This document shows, one piece after another, positions 44,502-53,783 of a stretch of DNA of 64,000 nucleotides. Source of the DNA: CAVYXZ01 sp963772595 (lineage in GTDB: Bacteria > Chloroflexota > Anaerolineae > Aggregatilineales > Phototrophicaceae); contig CAVYXZ010000014.1 in the NCBI GenBank assembly GCA_963772595.1, forward strand, positions 248,001 to 312,000, in the 5' to 3' direction. Position 1 is the first letter of the stretch. Each line of letters opens with the position of its first letter. Made by a program: the position numbers and the translations under genes. The notes under the pieces are model-generated. The model saw nothing but the letters and a program-made list of their open reading frames with translations, did not search any database and was not told the origin of the DNA.

Positions 44502-45366
44502 CTACTTAATATACCGCTCGGCGAACTGGCGCAGCGCCTGGAGATGACCATCCAGGCCCTCTAGCCCGGCGTACATGGTGTTGACGCAGATTTGCGTCGC
44601 GCCCAGGGCCGTCCAGGATTGCAACTGGGCGTCCCAATCCGCCGGGCCGACCTGCTGCAAACTCAGGCGGAAGTCCAGACCGAAATCATCCATACTGCGC
44701 CCGTTCTCATCCAGATAGCCCTTGACCGTTTCGAGCAGTTCGGCGCTGCGTTCCAGCGGCATACTGTTGACCAGCCAGCCCGCGCCCACGCGCGCCATGC
44801 GCCGCAGCATCGGGTCGGCAGCACCGCCAAACCACATGGGAATCAGGTCGCTGAATCGGCAGCGGATTGATGCCCGCATCGTCGATATGATGATATTTGC
44901 CGTCAAAGCGCACCAGTTCTTGCGTCCACAACAGGCGCAGCAGATCGACCTGCTCGTCAGTCCGGCGGCCCCGATTGTTAAACTGGAAGCCGTTCCCCTC
45001 CAGTTCTACTTTATTCCAGCCCACGCCGATCCCCAGGCGCATCCGTCCGCCCGAAAGCAGGTCAATCTCGGCGGCCTGCTTGGCAACCAGCGCCGTCGTG
45101 CGCTGCGGCAGAATCAAGATGCCGGTGAACAGCTCGATTTTCTCAGTCAGCGCGGCGGCATAGGCAAAAAGCGTCATCACCTCGTGGAACTGGTCCTCAT
45201 AGGTGTAGCCGCGCCAGCCACCGGGACGATTCGGGTTCGCGCCCAGGACATGATCGTAGGCCAGCAGGTAATCGTACCCCATCGCCTCGACCGCCAGGAT
45301 GTACGCGCGGACATCGGCGGCATCCGGGCCAATCTCATTTTGTGGAAACACGGCACCATATTTCAT
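44502..45366 (-). CDS. LLM-class F420-dependent oxidoreductase (frameshifted)
   Basis: This luciferase-like TIM barrel has AVFPQNEIGPDAADVRAYIL, EAMGYDYLLAYDHVLGAN, TGILILPQRTTALVAKQAAE, DLLSGGRMRLGIGVGWNKVE and GRRTDEQVDLLRLLWTQELV. After a slip near 44850 the sequence resumes IPMWFGGAADPMLRRMARVG and ends FAERYIK. Corrected length is about 288 residues. F420 rather than FMN is suggested by the overall pattern, but cofactor choice is not provable by eye. The substrate is unknown. It converges on the DLH gene with a 3-base gap. Confidence 0.85.
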
Positions 45367-45421
45367 ATTTCTTCATCCTCGTTGATCACTACGGTCCCAT
45401 TATAACGCTTCCAATCGACGG

Positions 45422-45450
45422 TTATCAGGCATTGGACTGTGCTGTATAAT
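45422..45450 (+). promoter_or_regulatory. Promoter TTATCA-N17-TATAAT
   Basis: TTATCA (45422-45427) and TATAAT (45445-45450) have 17-base spacing. The transcription start near 45457 excludes ATG 45449 as a start codon and supports GTG 45482 for the binding-protein gene. Confidence 0.6.
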
Positions 45451-45481
45451 GACCCGCGTTTGTCCGCAAGACGAGGAATAT

Positions 45482-46765
45482 GTGCCTGTGCGCCATCAGA
45501 TTCTCGTTTTTGTCCTGCTGCTGATCGGCGGACTGTTCATTGTATCCGGCAGCAGCACTGCTCAGAGCGACAGCGCCACCGAAACCGCTCAGAGCACGGT
45601 CGCAGCCCCCACCAGCAGCCCTACGCCCACGCCGCTGTTGACTAATATGGTGCTGTGGTGGCCGGATGCCCTGTGGCCCGCCACCAACGGTGACGCAGCC
45701 GAAATCCTTGCCGGGCAAATCAGCGATTTTCAGGCCTCCCAGGGCAACGTTGAGGTCGAACTACGGCTGAAAAAGGTCACGGGCCTGGGCGGGATCCTCT
45801 CGACTCTGCGCGCTGCCAGCCCGGTCGCGCCCGGTGCGCTGCCGGACCTCACCCTGATGCGCCGCGAGGACCTGCTGGCCGCCGCCGACTCCGGCCTCAT
45901 CCACCCGCTAGAAGGGGAAATCTCCACCGCGATTCTGGGCGATCTTTACCCGACTGCCCTGGCGCTGGGCCAGATCAACGGCGAGTTGTACGGCCTGCCC
46001 TATCTGGTCGAAGTGCAGCACATGGCCTATCGTCCGATGGAGAACCTGCCGCCATCCTCCAGCTTTGCTGATATTCTCGCCAACCAGATCCGCTTCGCGC
46101 TGCCTGCCGCACAGACCGAGCAGATCAACAATCTGTTGCTCAACCAGTACATTGATGCCGGCGGCCAGCTGCCGGGTGCTACCGGCGGGATTGACGTGGA
46201 TGCGCTGCGCCGCACGCTCCAGTTTTACCAGGACGCGGTCGATCAGAAGCTCATTGATCCGGGCGTCCTCAACTACACCTCGCCCAGCGATTACGAAGAC
46301 GCGCTCCTGGCCGGGGATATTGACGCCGGGGTCATTAGCTCGACCGGTTTCCTGCAACTGCTGCAATCCGGCCAGAATCTGAATTTCGGCCCGGTCCCTA
46401 CCTATACTGGCTCCACGCTGGGGGAGATTGACGGCTGGATGTGGGTCATGACGACTTCGAGCGCGGATCGTCAGGCGCTGGCTGCGCGCTTCCTCAACTA
46501 TATTCTCAACGCCACACGTCAGGGGGATTACAGCCGCAGCATCCAGATGATTCCGTCACAGCGCACGGCGTTTCATACCTGGGACGAAAGCAGCTACACG
46601 GCCTTCGTGCGTGAACTGCTGGATAGCTCGCTGCTGCCCATCACGGATGAAGAAGGTGGCACGGTGGCGCGCGCCATTCAAAACGCCCTGGTCGCGGTGC
46701 TGTCGGGCCAGAGCACAGCGGAGGAGGCCACGCTGGACCTGATCGACCGGCTGCAAGACAGCTAA
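45482..46765 (+). CDS. Orphan extracellular solute-binding protein
   Basis: This family 1-like binding protein starts at GTG 45482 behind GAGGAA, giving about 427 residues. A signal segment ILVFVLLLIGGLFIVSG is followed by a Ser/Thr/Pro-rich spacer (TVAAPTSSPTPTPLL). The binding fold has TNMVLWWPDALWPATNGDAA, GELYGLPYLVEVQHMAYRPM and GEIDGWMWVMTTSSADRQAL. There is no lipobox Cys. No permease or ATPase gene is adjacent, so it must serve a distant transporter or act as a sensor. It converges on the receiver gene with a 4-base overlap. Confidence 0.85.
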   Translation: MPVRHQILVFVLLLIGGLFIVSGSSTAQSDSATETAQSTVAAPTSSPTPTPLLTNMVLWWPDALWPATNGDAAEILAGQISDFQASQGNVEVELRLKKVTGLGGILSTLRAASPVAPGALPDLTLMRREDLLAAADSGLIHPLEGEISTAILGDLYPTALALGQINGELYGLPYLVEVQHMAYRPMENLPPSSSFADILANQIRFALPAAQTEQINNLLLNQYIDAGGQLPGATGGIDVDALRRTLQFYQDAVDQKLIDPGVLNYTSPSDYEDALLAGDIDAGVISSTGFLQLLQSGQNLNFGPVPTYTGSTLGEIDGWMWVMTTSSADRQALAARFLNYILNATRQGDYSRSIQMIPSQRTAFHTWDESSYTAFVRELLDSSLLPITDEEGGTVARAIQNALVAVLSGQSTAEEATLDLIDRLQDS

Positions 46766-47124
46766 GTCAGGTTCAGGGCGGCCAGCGTATCTTTCAACTG
46801 TGTAAAATTGATCGGTTTAGAGAGGTACCCCGTCGCCCCGGCCTCGGTGGCTTCTGCCGTCATGGGCGGTGAGTGCGCCGAGATCATAATCACGGGCACG
46901 TCTTTCCACTTCTCCTGCGCGCGCAATTCACGGCAAATTTCAATGCCGTTGCCATCCGGCAGCATAATATCCAGCAGGATCGCATCCGGTTCTTCGTAAG
47001 CAAGTTTATCCCAGGTCTGGCTGCATGACAGTGCGCCGGTTAACTCGTAACCACTCATCGTCAAAAAGGTGGAAAGCATCTGCACGGTAAGCGGTTCGTC
47101 GTCAACAATGAGGATTTTCGCCAT
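46762..47124 (-). CDS. Single-domain response regulator (CheY-like receiver)
   Basis: This 120-residue receiver domain has acidic residues VDDEP at 7-11, phospho-acceptor Asp52 in ILLDIMLPDGNG, Ser in VIMISAHSPP and Lys in GYLSKPINFTQL. No output domain is present. It may relay phosphate or act by protein contact. No kinase lies beside it. The 3' end overlaps the orphan binding-protein gene. Confidence 0.93.
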   Translation of the reverse strand: MAKILIVDDEPLTVQMLSTFLTMSGYELTGALSCSQTWDKLAYEEPDAILLDIMLPDGNGIEICRELRAQEKWKDVPVIMISAHSPPMTAEATEAGATGYLSKPINFTQLKDTLAALNLT

Positions 47125-47161
47125 GTTTACACTTTCTGATTTTCCGCACTGTGATTATAAA

Positions 47162-48308
47162 TCAGAGCCGCCGCTCGTATAAACGGTGGGTTTTATAGAT
47201 TTCCAGGCCCATGTTGTTCGCCACCTTGACCATATTATCGTTGCTTGCCAGAATCCAGCCACCGTCGGCATGATAGATGTGCGAGCTTTTGAGACAGGCA
47301 TCCAGAATCGACCAGTAGAGCGTGACATCGACCCCCCGGTTGCGGTACTCCTCCTTCACGCCGAGCAGCGGGATACGCACCCAATCAATCACCGGCCTCA
47401 CCTTCCAGTACCAGCCTGCGCGAGCCAAACTGATGATCTCCGGCACGCCGGGCCGGGGCGCAGCTTTTTGCAGCACCTGGTTGAAATCCGGCACGCCCAT
47501 CACGAAACCGGCGGGTTGGCCTTCGACCTCGGCAAAAAAGGCGAAATCAGGATCGAAGAACTGGCCCAGGCTTTCGACCATGTTGTCCAGTTCCCTGGGG
47601 GTCATCGGCACGAAGCCCCAGTTCTTATCCCAGGCGGTGTTGTAGAGTTCCTTGAAGAGTTCGAATTCTTCGTGCAGCCGTTTGCGCTCGATAGGCCGGA
47701 TGACGATCTTGTTACGTTTCTTGACCGAGTTCGTGATGCGCTTCAGGCGGTCGGTCAGGCCGGAATTGCCGGAAAGCTCGCGGCTCATGTGGAAGCTGTA
47801 GAGGTCCATTGACTTCTCGAAGTCAGCGCCCTCTATCAGGCCTGCATAGTAAGGATAATTGTAGGGCATCAGCAGGACCGGGCGCACAAAGCCATCTACC
47901 AGCACGCCGACGTCTTCGTGCGTCGTGAAGGTCTGCGGCCCGCGAATCGCGTCATAGCCGCGCTGCTGCACCCAGTCGGCGGCTGTATTCAACAGAGCAG
48001 TGGCGACCTCCTGGTTTTCGTAGAGATCAAACGCGCCGAACCAGCCAATATGCTCGTTGTGGAATTCGTTGTGGCGGTGGTTGATAAACGCCGCGATGGT
48101 CCCGACGATGCGGTCGTCTTCCCAGGCTGCGAAGTAATCGCCCTCCATATATTCCCATGAGGCGCTCTTCTTCTGATCCAGCAGTTCACGCCGCATCGAC
48201 AGCAGCGGCGGGACCCAGTTGGGATCATCCTTTGTACAGCACCCAGGGAAATTCAAAGAAAGCCTTAAAGTCCCGCGCGTTATCCACTTTCCGCACCGTG
48301 ACCGCCAT
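47162..48308 (-). CDS. GNAT-superfamily acetyltransferase (YghO-like), frameshifted near the start
   Basis: This protein of about 382 residues has the start MAVTVRKVDNARDFKAFFEF, then PWVLYK, then a one-base insertion near 48232 before DDPNWVPPLLSMRRELLDQK. Without correction only a start inside the gene is available. The rest includes GWFGAFDLYENQEVATALLN, DAIRGPQTFTTHEDVGVLVD and LLGVKEEYRNRGVDVTLYWS (the acetyl-CoA loop region), typical of the long YghO-type GNAT family. The substrate is unknown. The corrected N-terminus makes the family assignment clearer. Confidence 0.8.
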
Positions 48309-48381
48309 TAGATTTTGTCCTTCAACAGGAAGCAATACCGCTAATCTTACCCTCAGCCTGGGTCTTCGCGCAAAACCAATC

Positions 48382-48410
48382 TTGACACTCACCACCAGCT
48401 TTGCTATGCT
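48382..48410 (+). promoter_or_regulatory. Promoter of tRNA-Asn
   Basis: TTGACA (48382-48387) and TATGCT (48405-48410) have 17-base spacing. Transcription would begin a few bases before the tRNA. The -35 element is a perfect consensus. Confidence 0.8.
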
Positions 48411-48421
48411 TCAGATCGCCT

Positions 48422-48493
48422 TCCACAGTAGCTCAACGGCAGAGCAATCGGCTGTTAACCGATGGGTTCCTGGTTCGAATCCAGGCTGTGGAG
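48422..48493 (+). tRNA. tRNA-Asn (anticodon GTT)
   Basis: The 72-base cloverleaf has acceptor arm TCCACAG/CTGTGGA, D-arm GCTC/GAGC, anticodon stem ATCGG/CCGAT with loop CTGTTAA (anticodon GTT) and T-arm CCTGG/CCAGG with loop TTCGAAT. The discriminator is G. The CCA end is not encoded. It has its own promoter and terminator. Confidence 0.95.
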
Positions 48494-48497
48494 CAGT

Positions 48498-48529
48498 AAA
48501 AACGCCCCGTGCTTAGCGAGGCGTTTTTT
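48498..48529 (+). terminator. Rho-independent terminator after tRNA-Asn
   Basis: AAAACGCC and GGCGTTTT form the stem around an internal region with CG/CG pairing, followed by T residues to 48529. It ends 25 bases before the convergent coaX gene. Confidence 0.8.
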
Positions 48530-48553
48530 GTTGGAACTCGTGCAGGCGCTGCG

Positions 48554-49333
48554 TCACGGCTCCGGCGGATAGTTCAACTCATAAATGATACGCAGGCCAT
48601 CCAGCGTGAGCTGCGGCGCGATCAGGTCTATCACCGCTGTGTGCTGCTGGAAGAGCGGGGCCAGGCCGCCGGTGCCGATGATCTTGACCTTCTCCGCGTC
48701 CATTTCGGCCACCAGCCGCTGGACCAGGCCCTCGACCAGCGCCACGTAGCCCCAGAAGATGCCCGACTGCATGGCATGAATCGTATTGGTGCCGATGGCG
48801 TGCGGCGGCGGACACAGATCGACCGCGTGCAGCTTAGCCGTCAGGCTGACCAGGGCGTCATGCGCGATGCCGATGCCGGGGGCAATTGCGCCGCCACAGT
48901 AGGCGCCATCCGCAGACACCACGTCAAAGTTGGTCGCGGTTCCAAAGTCCACCACGATGGCCGGTCCGCCAAAGAGTGCATGAACCGCCGCCGAATTCGC
49001 AATGCGATCCGCCCCGGCCTGCTGCGGCTGATCGATGGCGATGCGAATGCCGGTCTTGACCCGGTGATCAACCACCAGCGGATGGACGTTCATGTAGCGC
49101 TGCGAGAGTTCGGTGAAGGCCAGCGTCAGCGTCGGCACCACGCTGCCCACAGAGACTCCATCGATTGCGCCGTAATCAAGCTCGGCGTCGTGCAGGAAAC
49201 TACGCAGAGTCACGGCGATTTCGTCCGGCATTTTGTCCGCCACCGTGCGCGCCCGCCAATGACACTGCCACGCCTCCCCATTCCACAGCCCGATGTGCAT
49301 GTTGGTATTGCCGATGTCAATCGCCAGCAGCAT
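48554..49333 (-). CDS. coaX: Type III pantothenate kinase
   Basis: This enzyme phosphorylates pantothenate in the first step of CoA synthesis. About 259 residues of ASKHA fold contain phosphate motif MLLAIDIGNTNMHIGLW, the type III signature GADRIANSAAVHAL, FGTATNFDVV and GAIAPGIGIAHDALVSLTAK. The C-terminal KIIGTGGLAPLF is also typical. The start ATG 49331-49333 is preferred because AAGGAAG lies 6 bases upstream; an in-frame TTG lies two codons earlier. Type III enzymes need no feedback by CoA and are common in Chloroflexota. Confidence 0.93.
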   Translation of the reverse strand: MLLAIDIGNTNMHIGLWNGEAWQCHWRARTVADKMPDEIAVTLRSFLHDAELDYGAIDGVSVGSVVPTLTLAFTELSQRYMNVHPLVVDHRVKTGIRIAIDQPQQAGADRIANSAAVHALFGGPAIVVDFGTATNFDVVSADGAYCGGAIAPGIGIAHDALVSLTAKLHAVDLCPPPHAIGTNTIHAMQSGIFWGYVALVEGLVQRLVAEMDAEKVKIIGTGGLAPLFQQHTAVIDLIAPQLTLDGLRIIYELNYPPEP

Positions 49334-49452
49334 ATTCAACTTCCTTCACAATCAGCGCAAAGTCATGTTTCAACAGGTACGAAGCAAGAGCAGGCTTGCC
49401 CGCAGTCTGGTACAATCAATTTATATTATAGACCTGTGGAGTAGTATAACTG

Positions 49453-50385
49453 GTGCATATTCGGCAGGCAAAGCTGGACGATACGCAGGGCATCAGCCAG
49501 TTGTTTCGCAAGCAGATCCAGACCTGGCAGCGCCTCAACGCCGAGGGTCAGGTTGAGGACCTGCCCTACGAAACGCTGAGCATCTACGAGCGCTGGCTGC
49601 ATGGCGGCCCCTGGATGAGTGTGGAAACCGGCGCGATTCATCTCAGCCATCTGCTGCGGCGGGGAGTCAGTGCGCTGGTGGCCGAAGATAAGGGCCAGAT
49701 TCTGGCCTACAGTGAACTCTACCCCGGCCAGGAACCAGCCCCTTTCGGCAACTATCTGAGCATGACGCATCCGCGCGTGGACCCGGCGCAGGGTGAGGCG
49801 GCGCTGCAAACAGCGCTGCTGGATGCCGCCCGCGAGCAGGCCAAACAACAGGACTGTGAACGCTTGCTAGTCAGCGTGACGCTGCCGGAAGCCCGCGACT
49901 TCTACAGTGACCAGGGACTGGAACCGCTCAGCGAAATCCGGCGCTATTCGCTCTCAGCCCGGACCGGCCAGGGCTTTTACGTCACCAACGAGCATCCTGA
50001 TGACCGGCCCCGCCAGATTCAGGGCTGGTACATGCCGGTCGGACGCCTGAGCAGTGCGCGGCAGCAGTGGGAAAGCCTGTGGCCGGATACCTGGGCCGCC
50101 GTCCTGGAGACCAGCCAGCAGCGAACCCACCGCCTGCACTTCAACGCTTCCGGCCAGGAAGCCTTCGTCTGCTGCCAGCAGCAGATGTATATCCCGCGCA
50201 ACGCCGATGTCTACTGCTGGTCGCCGCGCCCGCTCAGCAGCCAGTTATTGACCGCGATCCGCGATTGGTCGCACCGCGAAGGCTACCGCACGCTGATGAT
50301 GGCCGTAAACGCTGTGAACGCCAAAGTCCTCGGCAGCGAGGCCGAAGCGGACAGTTATGTGGTGACAGTCTACGGGACGGTGTAA
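49453..50385 (+). CDS. GNAT-like acetyltransferase
   Basis: This 310-residue protein starts at GTG 49453 with GGAG upstream. The N-terminal half (VHIRQAKLDDTQGISQLFRK ... SALVAEDKGQILAYSELYPG) has a GNAT fold, with a later region EARDFYSDQGLEPLSEIRRY. The C-terminal part is less conserved. Substrate is unknown. It is followed after 2 bases by the DLH-like gene, so the two are likely co-transcribed with lipB and the acidic protein. Confidence 0.7.
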   Translation: MHIRQAKLDDTQGISQLFRKQIQTWQRLNAEGQVEDLPYETLSIYERWLHGGPWMSVETGAIHLSHLLRRGVSALVAEDKGQILAYSELYPGQEPAPFGNYLSMTHPRVDPAQGEAALQTALLDAAREQAKQQDCERLLVSVTLPEARDFYSDQGLEPLSEIRRYSLSARTGQGFYVTNEHPDDRPRQIQGWYMPVGRLSSARQQWESLWPDTWAAVLETSQQRTHRLHFNASGQEAFVCCQQQMYIPRNADVYCWSPRPLSSQLLTAIRDWSHREGYRTLMMAVNAVNAKVLGSEAEADSYVVTVYGTV

Positions 50386-50387
50386 CC

Positions 50388-51140
50388 ATGCCGCTGTATA
50401 ACCCGGACCACCTCGAATACGAAGTGACCAGCGGCAATATCCAGATTGCAATGGAAGATGGCGGGATGCTCCCGGCCTACTGGGCGCACCCCTCGATGGG
50501 CGCTAAATTCCCCGGCATCGTCCTGATCCACGACTGGTGGGGTGTGACCCCCGTCGTCCGGCGGTTGGCGATGCAGTTGGCACAGACCGGCTACTATGTC
50601 ATCGTGCCAGACCTCTATAATGGCAAGCTGGCCGAAACTCATAGCGAGGCGCTGGCCCTGTTTGAGGCGTTAGGCGAGAGCGGTTACAAACGAGCGGATA
50701 CCGCGCTGAGCGTGCTGGAACATCACCACAACTGCAACGGCGACGTCGCGGCGGTCGGGTTGGGTATGGGCGGCAGCCTGAGCTTTGAGGCGGCCCTCGT
50801 CCGCAAAGACCTGGAGGCGGCGGTCGCTTTTGGCGGTTTCCCGCAGCGCTACCTGGGGCATTTCGCGCAGGCGCACATCCCGATTCTGGCGATCTACGGT
50901 TCTGAGGACGAATTCGTCCCGCGTACGGTCATCGAGCAACTGCGCGAGGAACTGGCCGCCCACAGCCAGACGCATCATCATCAGGTGATCGTCCTGGAAG
51001 GCGCACGGCACGAGATCTTTGACGACGACCTGACCCCGGCGCAAGAGAAATTAAGCGTCGATGCCTGGACGCGCACGCTCGATTTCATTGACGATTATCT
51101 GCAAGGCCCCAATAATCCGCCGGGCGGAAAACCGTATTGA
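50388..51140 (+). CDS. Dienelactone hydrolase-like protein with the nucleophile position changed
   Basis: This 250-residue alpha/beta hydrolase of the DLH family has FPGIVLIHDWWGVTPVVRRL and YYVIVPDLYNGK, with Asp in IYGSEDEFVP and His in GARHEIFDDD. The nucleophile elbow reads GLGMGG, whereas active members have GxCxGG. Gly stands where Cys is expected (codon GGT; TGT would give Cys). It may be inactive or the base may be an error. ATG 50388 was chosen because the upstream frame overlaps the GNAT gene. The stop overlaps the lipB start by one base. Confidence 0.8.
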   Translation: MPLYNPDHLEYEVTSGNIQIAMEDGGMLPAYWAHPSMGAKFPGIVLIHDWWGVTPVVRRLAMQLAQTGYYVIVPDLYNGKLAETHSEALALFEALGESGYKRADTALSVLEHHHNCNGDVAAVGLGMGGSLSFEAALVRKDLEAAVAFGGFPQRYLGHFAQAHIPILAIYGSEDEFVPRTVIEQLREELAAHSQTHHHQVIVLEGARHEIFDDDLTPAQEKLSVDAWTRTLDFIDDYLQGPNNPPGGKPY

Positions 51141-51838
51141 TGCCGCAGTGTGAAGTCTGGCAGCTCGGCCTGATGCCCTATGCCGAAGCCTGGGCATTGC
51201 AGGATCGTCTGGTGCAGGAACGCAGCGAGGAGCGCGCGCCCGACCGGCTGCTGCTGGTCGAACACCCGCATACCTATACTTTAGGCTCCGCCGGGCACGA
51301 GCAGTACGTCCTGCTGAACGAGGCTGAACGGCAGGCGCGCGGAATCACTCTGTTTCACATCGACCGGGGCGGTGACGTGACCTATCACGGGCCGGGGCAA
51401 CTGGTCGGCTATCCCATCGTCAAGCTGGAACGCAGCAGTGAACGCCTCCGGCTCGACGTACTGGGTTATCTGCGCAAGCTCGAAACGGTCATTATCCGCA
51501 CGCTGGCCGATTATGGCATCGAGGGCTACCCAATCCCCGGCCTGACCGGCGTCTGGGTCGATACGCCGCGCGGCGAAGAGAAAATCTGCGCTATCGGCGT
51601 GAAGATCAACGTCAAGGCCGTGACCAAGCATGGCTTTGCGCTCAACGTCAACACCGATTTGAGCTACTTTGAAGGCATCATCCCCTGCGGCATCCGCGAT
51701 AAGGGTGTGACCAGCATGGCTGCGCTGCTCGGTCATCCGCTGGATATGGGTGAGGTGGCCGGGCGCGTGATCAACCACTTTGGCGAGGTCTTCGACTGCG
51801 TGATGGTTGACAATAGGGTCGATCACACGAAAGGTTGA
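51140..51838 (+). CDS. lipB: Lipoyl(octanoyl) transferase
   Basis: This enzyme transfers octanoyl from acyl carrier protein to lipoyl domains. The 232-residue protein has LVEHPHTYTLGSAGHEQYVL, the signature RGGDVTYHGPGQLVGYPIVK, GVWVDTPRGEEKICAIGVKI with the catalytic Lys (GVKI), and ALNVNTDLSYFEGIIPCGIR with the catalytic Cys. ATG 51140 overlaps the previous stop (TGATG). A lipoyl synthase (LipA) gene is not in the window. The acidic protein gene follows after 2 bases. Confidence 0.95.
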   Translation: MPQCEVWQLGLMPYAEAWALQDRLVQERSEERAPDRLLLVEHPHTYTLGSAGHEQYVLLNEAERQARGITLFHIDRGGDVTYHGPGQLVGYPIVKLERSSERLRLDVLGYLRKLETVIIRTLADYGIEGYPIPGLTGVWVDTPRGEEKICAIGVKINVKAVTKHGFALNVNTDLSYFEGIIPCGIRDKGVTSMAALLGHPLDMGEVAGRVINHFGEVFDCVMVDNRVDHTKG

Positions 51839-51840
51839 CT

Positions 51841-52170
51841 ATGACTGACAAGAAACGCCCGGTAAACCCCGATGAAACCGCTACGCCGCCGGGATTTGAA
51901 GAAGACCCGGACTGGTTCGTTGAAGTCGGACCAGAGGATGAAGACCCGGATACCATCGCCCAGAACCTGGACGACTACGGCTTTAACCAGACAGACGAAG
52001 ACGATTTCGAGAGTGACCCGGTCGGACCATCCGATTCACCTGATTGGACCGAGAATGCTGTATATGGCGAAGACCGCCCGCTGATCCCCGATGATGAGGA
52101 ACGCAAGGTCCCGGCTAATCTCGACCTGGACGACGTTCACCTTATCGAGGATGAGGATAAGCGTCGCTAG
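51841..52170 (+). CDS. Hypothetical acidic protein
   Basis: This 109-residue protein is strongly acidic: GFEEDPDWFVEVGPEDEDPD, QTDEDDFESDPVGPSDSPDW and DLDDVHLIEDEDKRR. It has no signal peptide, membrane segment or recognised domain. It is probably largely disordered. The start ATG 51841 is 2 bases after lipB, and its end overlaps the malQ end by 4 bases. The position suggests co-expression with lipB. I do not recognise the family. Confidence 0.7.
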   Translation: MTDKKRPVNPDETATPPGFEEDPDWFVEVGPEDEDPDTIAQNLDDYGFNQTDEDDFESDPVGPSDSPDWTENAVYGEDRPLIPDDEERKVPANLDLDDVHLIEDEDKRR

Positions 52171-53724
52171 GTCTCCTTGGCGACCGCCACATCCCCATAG
52201 ATTTTCTCCTGCTGATCGGCCCGGCGGCGGGTGAGCCAGGTCAGGTGCGCCAGCCGCTCGCGGATTAGGTCCGTCAGCGCGTCCTCGCGGAAGCGCCAGG
52301 TCCAGTTCCCGGCCTCGACGCCGGGCACGTTCATGCGTGCGCGGGCATCCAGGCCGAGAATATCCTGCATTGGCGCGACAAAGGTATGGCCCACCGAAGC
52401 CATGCCGAGCTGAATGAGCGTCCAGTTGGCTTCCTGCAACCTCGTGATCCAGGTACTCGCGCATCAACCAGCGGGTATGGTCGTCGGTCTCAGCAGCCCA
52501 CCAGCCCAATGAGGTATTGTTGTCGTGCGTGCCACTGTAGACTACACAGTTCGGCACGTGATTGTGCGGCAGGAAGGGGTTATCCGGCTCACTCCAGGCA
52601 AATTGCAGCACCTTCATGCCCGGCAAATCGTAGTTATCGCGCAGCGCCTCGACCTCTTCAGTAATGACACCCAGATCCTCGGCGATTAAGGGCAGGACAC
52701 CTAGCGCATCACGCACCACGTCGAAGAAGTCCGTGCCCGGCCCCGGCATCCACTCGCCTTTGACCGCCGTTTTCTCAGTCGCCGGAATCTCCCAGTAGGC
52801 TTCGAAGCCGCGAAAATGGTCGATCCGGGCGATGTCTACGGTCTCCAATACGGCCTGGAAACGGCTGATCCACCAGGAATAGCCACTCGCGCGCATCACG
52901 TCCCAGCGATAGAGCGGGTTGCCCCAGCGCTGCCCGGTCTCGCTGAAATAATCCGGCGGCACACCTGCCACCACGGTCGGATTACCCGTCTCATCCAGGT
53001 AGAAACGCTCACGGTTGGCCCAGACATCGCTGCTATCATGCGCCACGAAGATGGGAATGTCGCCGATAAGACGGATACCTTTCTCGTGGGCGTAATCACG
53101 CAGGGCGCTCCACTGCGCATGGAAGATCCACTGGCGGAAGCGGTGATCGGCGATGCGCCGGGCGAGTTTGATGCGGGCCGCGCTGAGCGCTTCTGGTTCC
53201 CGCAGTGCTTCGGCCTGCGGCCACTCGACCCAGGGCTTGCCCTCGTGCAAATCTTTCAGCGCGGCGAAGAGCGTGAAATCGTCCAGCCAGTGATTGTTCT
53301 CCTCCGACCAGGTCTTGTAGGCCTGATGCTGCGCGACGGTTCCCTGCGTAGTAAAGCGATCATAAGCCAGGGTGAGCTTCTGATCGTGCCAGGGGATAAT
53401 CCGGCCATAATCGACCCGATCCAGCGGGAAATAGGGCAGGTTCGCCAGGTCCGCCGGGGTTAGCCAGCCTTCTTCGACCAGCGAGTCCAGGCTGATGAGA
53501 TTGGGATTCCCGGCGAAAGCGGAGAGTGTCTGGTAAGGCGAATCGCCGTAGCTGGTGGGACCCAACGGCAGAATCTGCCAGATGCGCTGCTCGGCGTCTT
53601 CCAGCCAATCGACAAAGCGATAGGCTGTCTCGCCCAGGTCGCCAATGCCATAAGCGCCGGGCAGCGAGGTCGGATGCAGCAGGATGCCCGCCGCACGGGG
53701 GAAAAGAAGCTCAGGGTCGGTCAT
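52167..53724 (-). CDS. malQ: 4-alpha-glucanotransferase, GH77 (frameshifted)
   Basis: This enzyme transfers alpha-1,4-glucan segments (disproportionation) in glycogen and maltodextrin metabolism. Motifs are GILLHPTSLPGAYGIGDLGE, RLIGDIPIFVAHDSSDVWAN, the nucleophile Asp in DIARIDHFRGFEAYWEIPAT, acid/base Glu in LIAEDLGVIT and the transition-state Asp in YSGTHDNNTSLGWW. The frame slips near 52440; the C-terminus NWTLIQLGMASVGHTFVAPM continues in another frame, with VPGVEAGNWTWRF near the end. Corrected length is about 518 residues, normal for MalQ. Confidence 0.92.
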
Positions 53725-53783
53725 TGAATTGTCCGTAAAAAATCGTCAGCGAAGATTAACACCATTGTACCAGACGAAGCACC

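Noticed and set aside
45432..45450. Promoter with TTGGAC as -35
   Set aside because: Spacing to TATAAT is only 7 bases. TTATCA at 45422 with 17-base spacing is the better -35.
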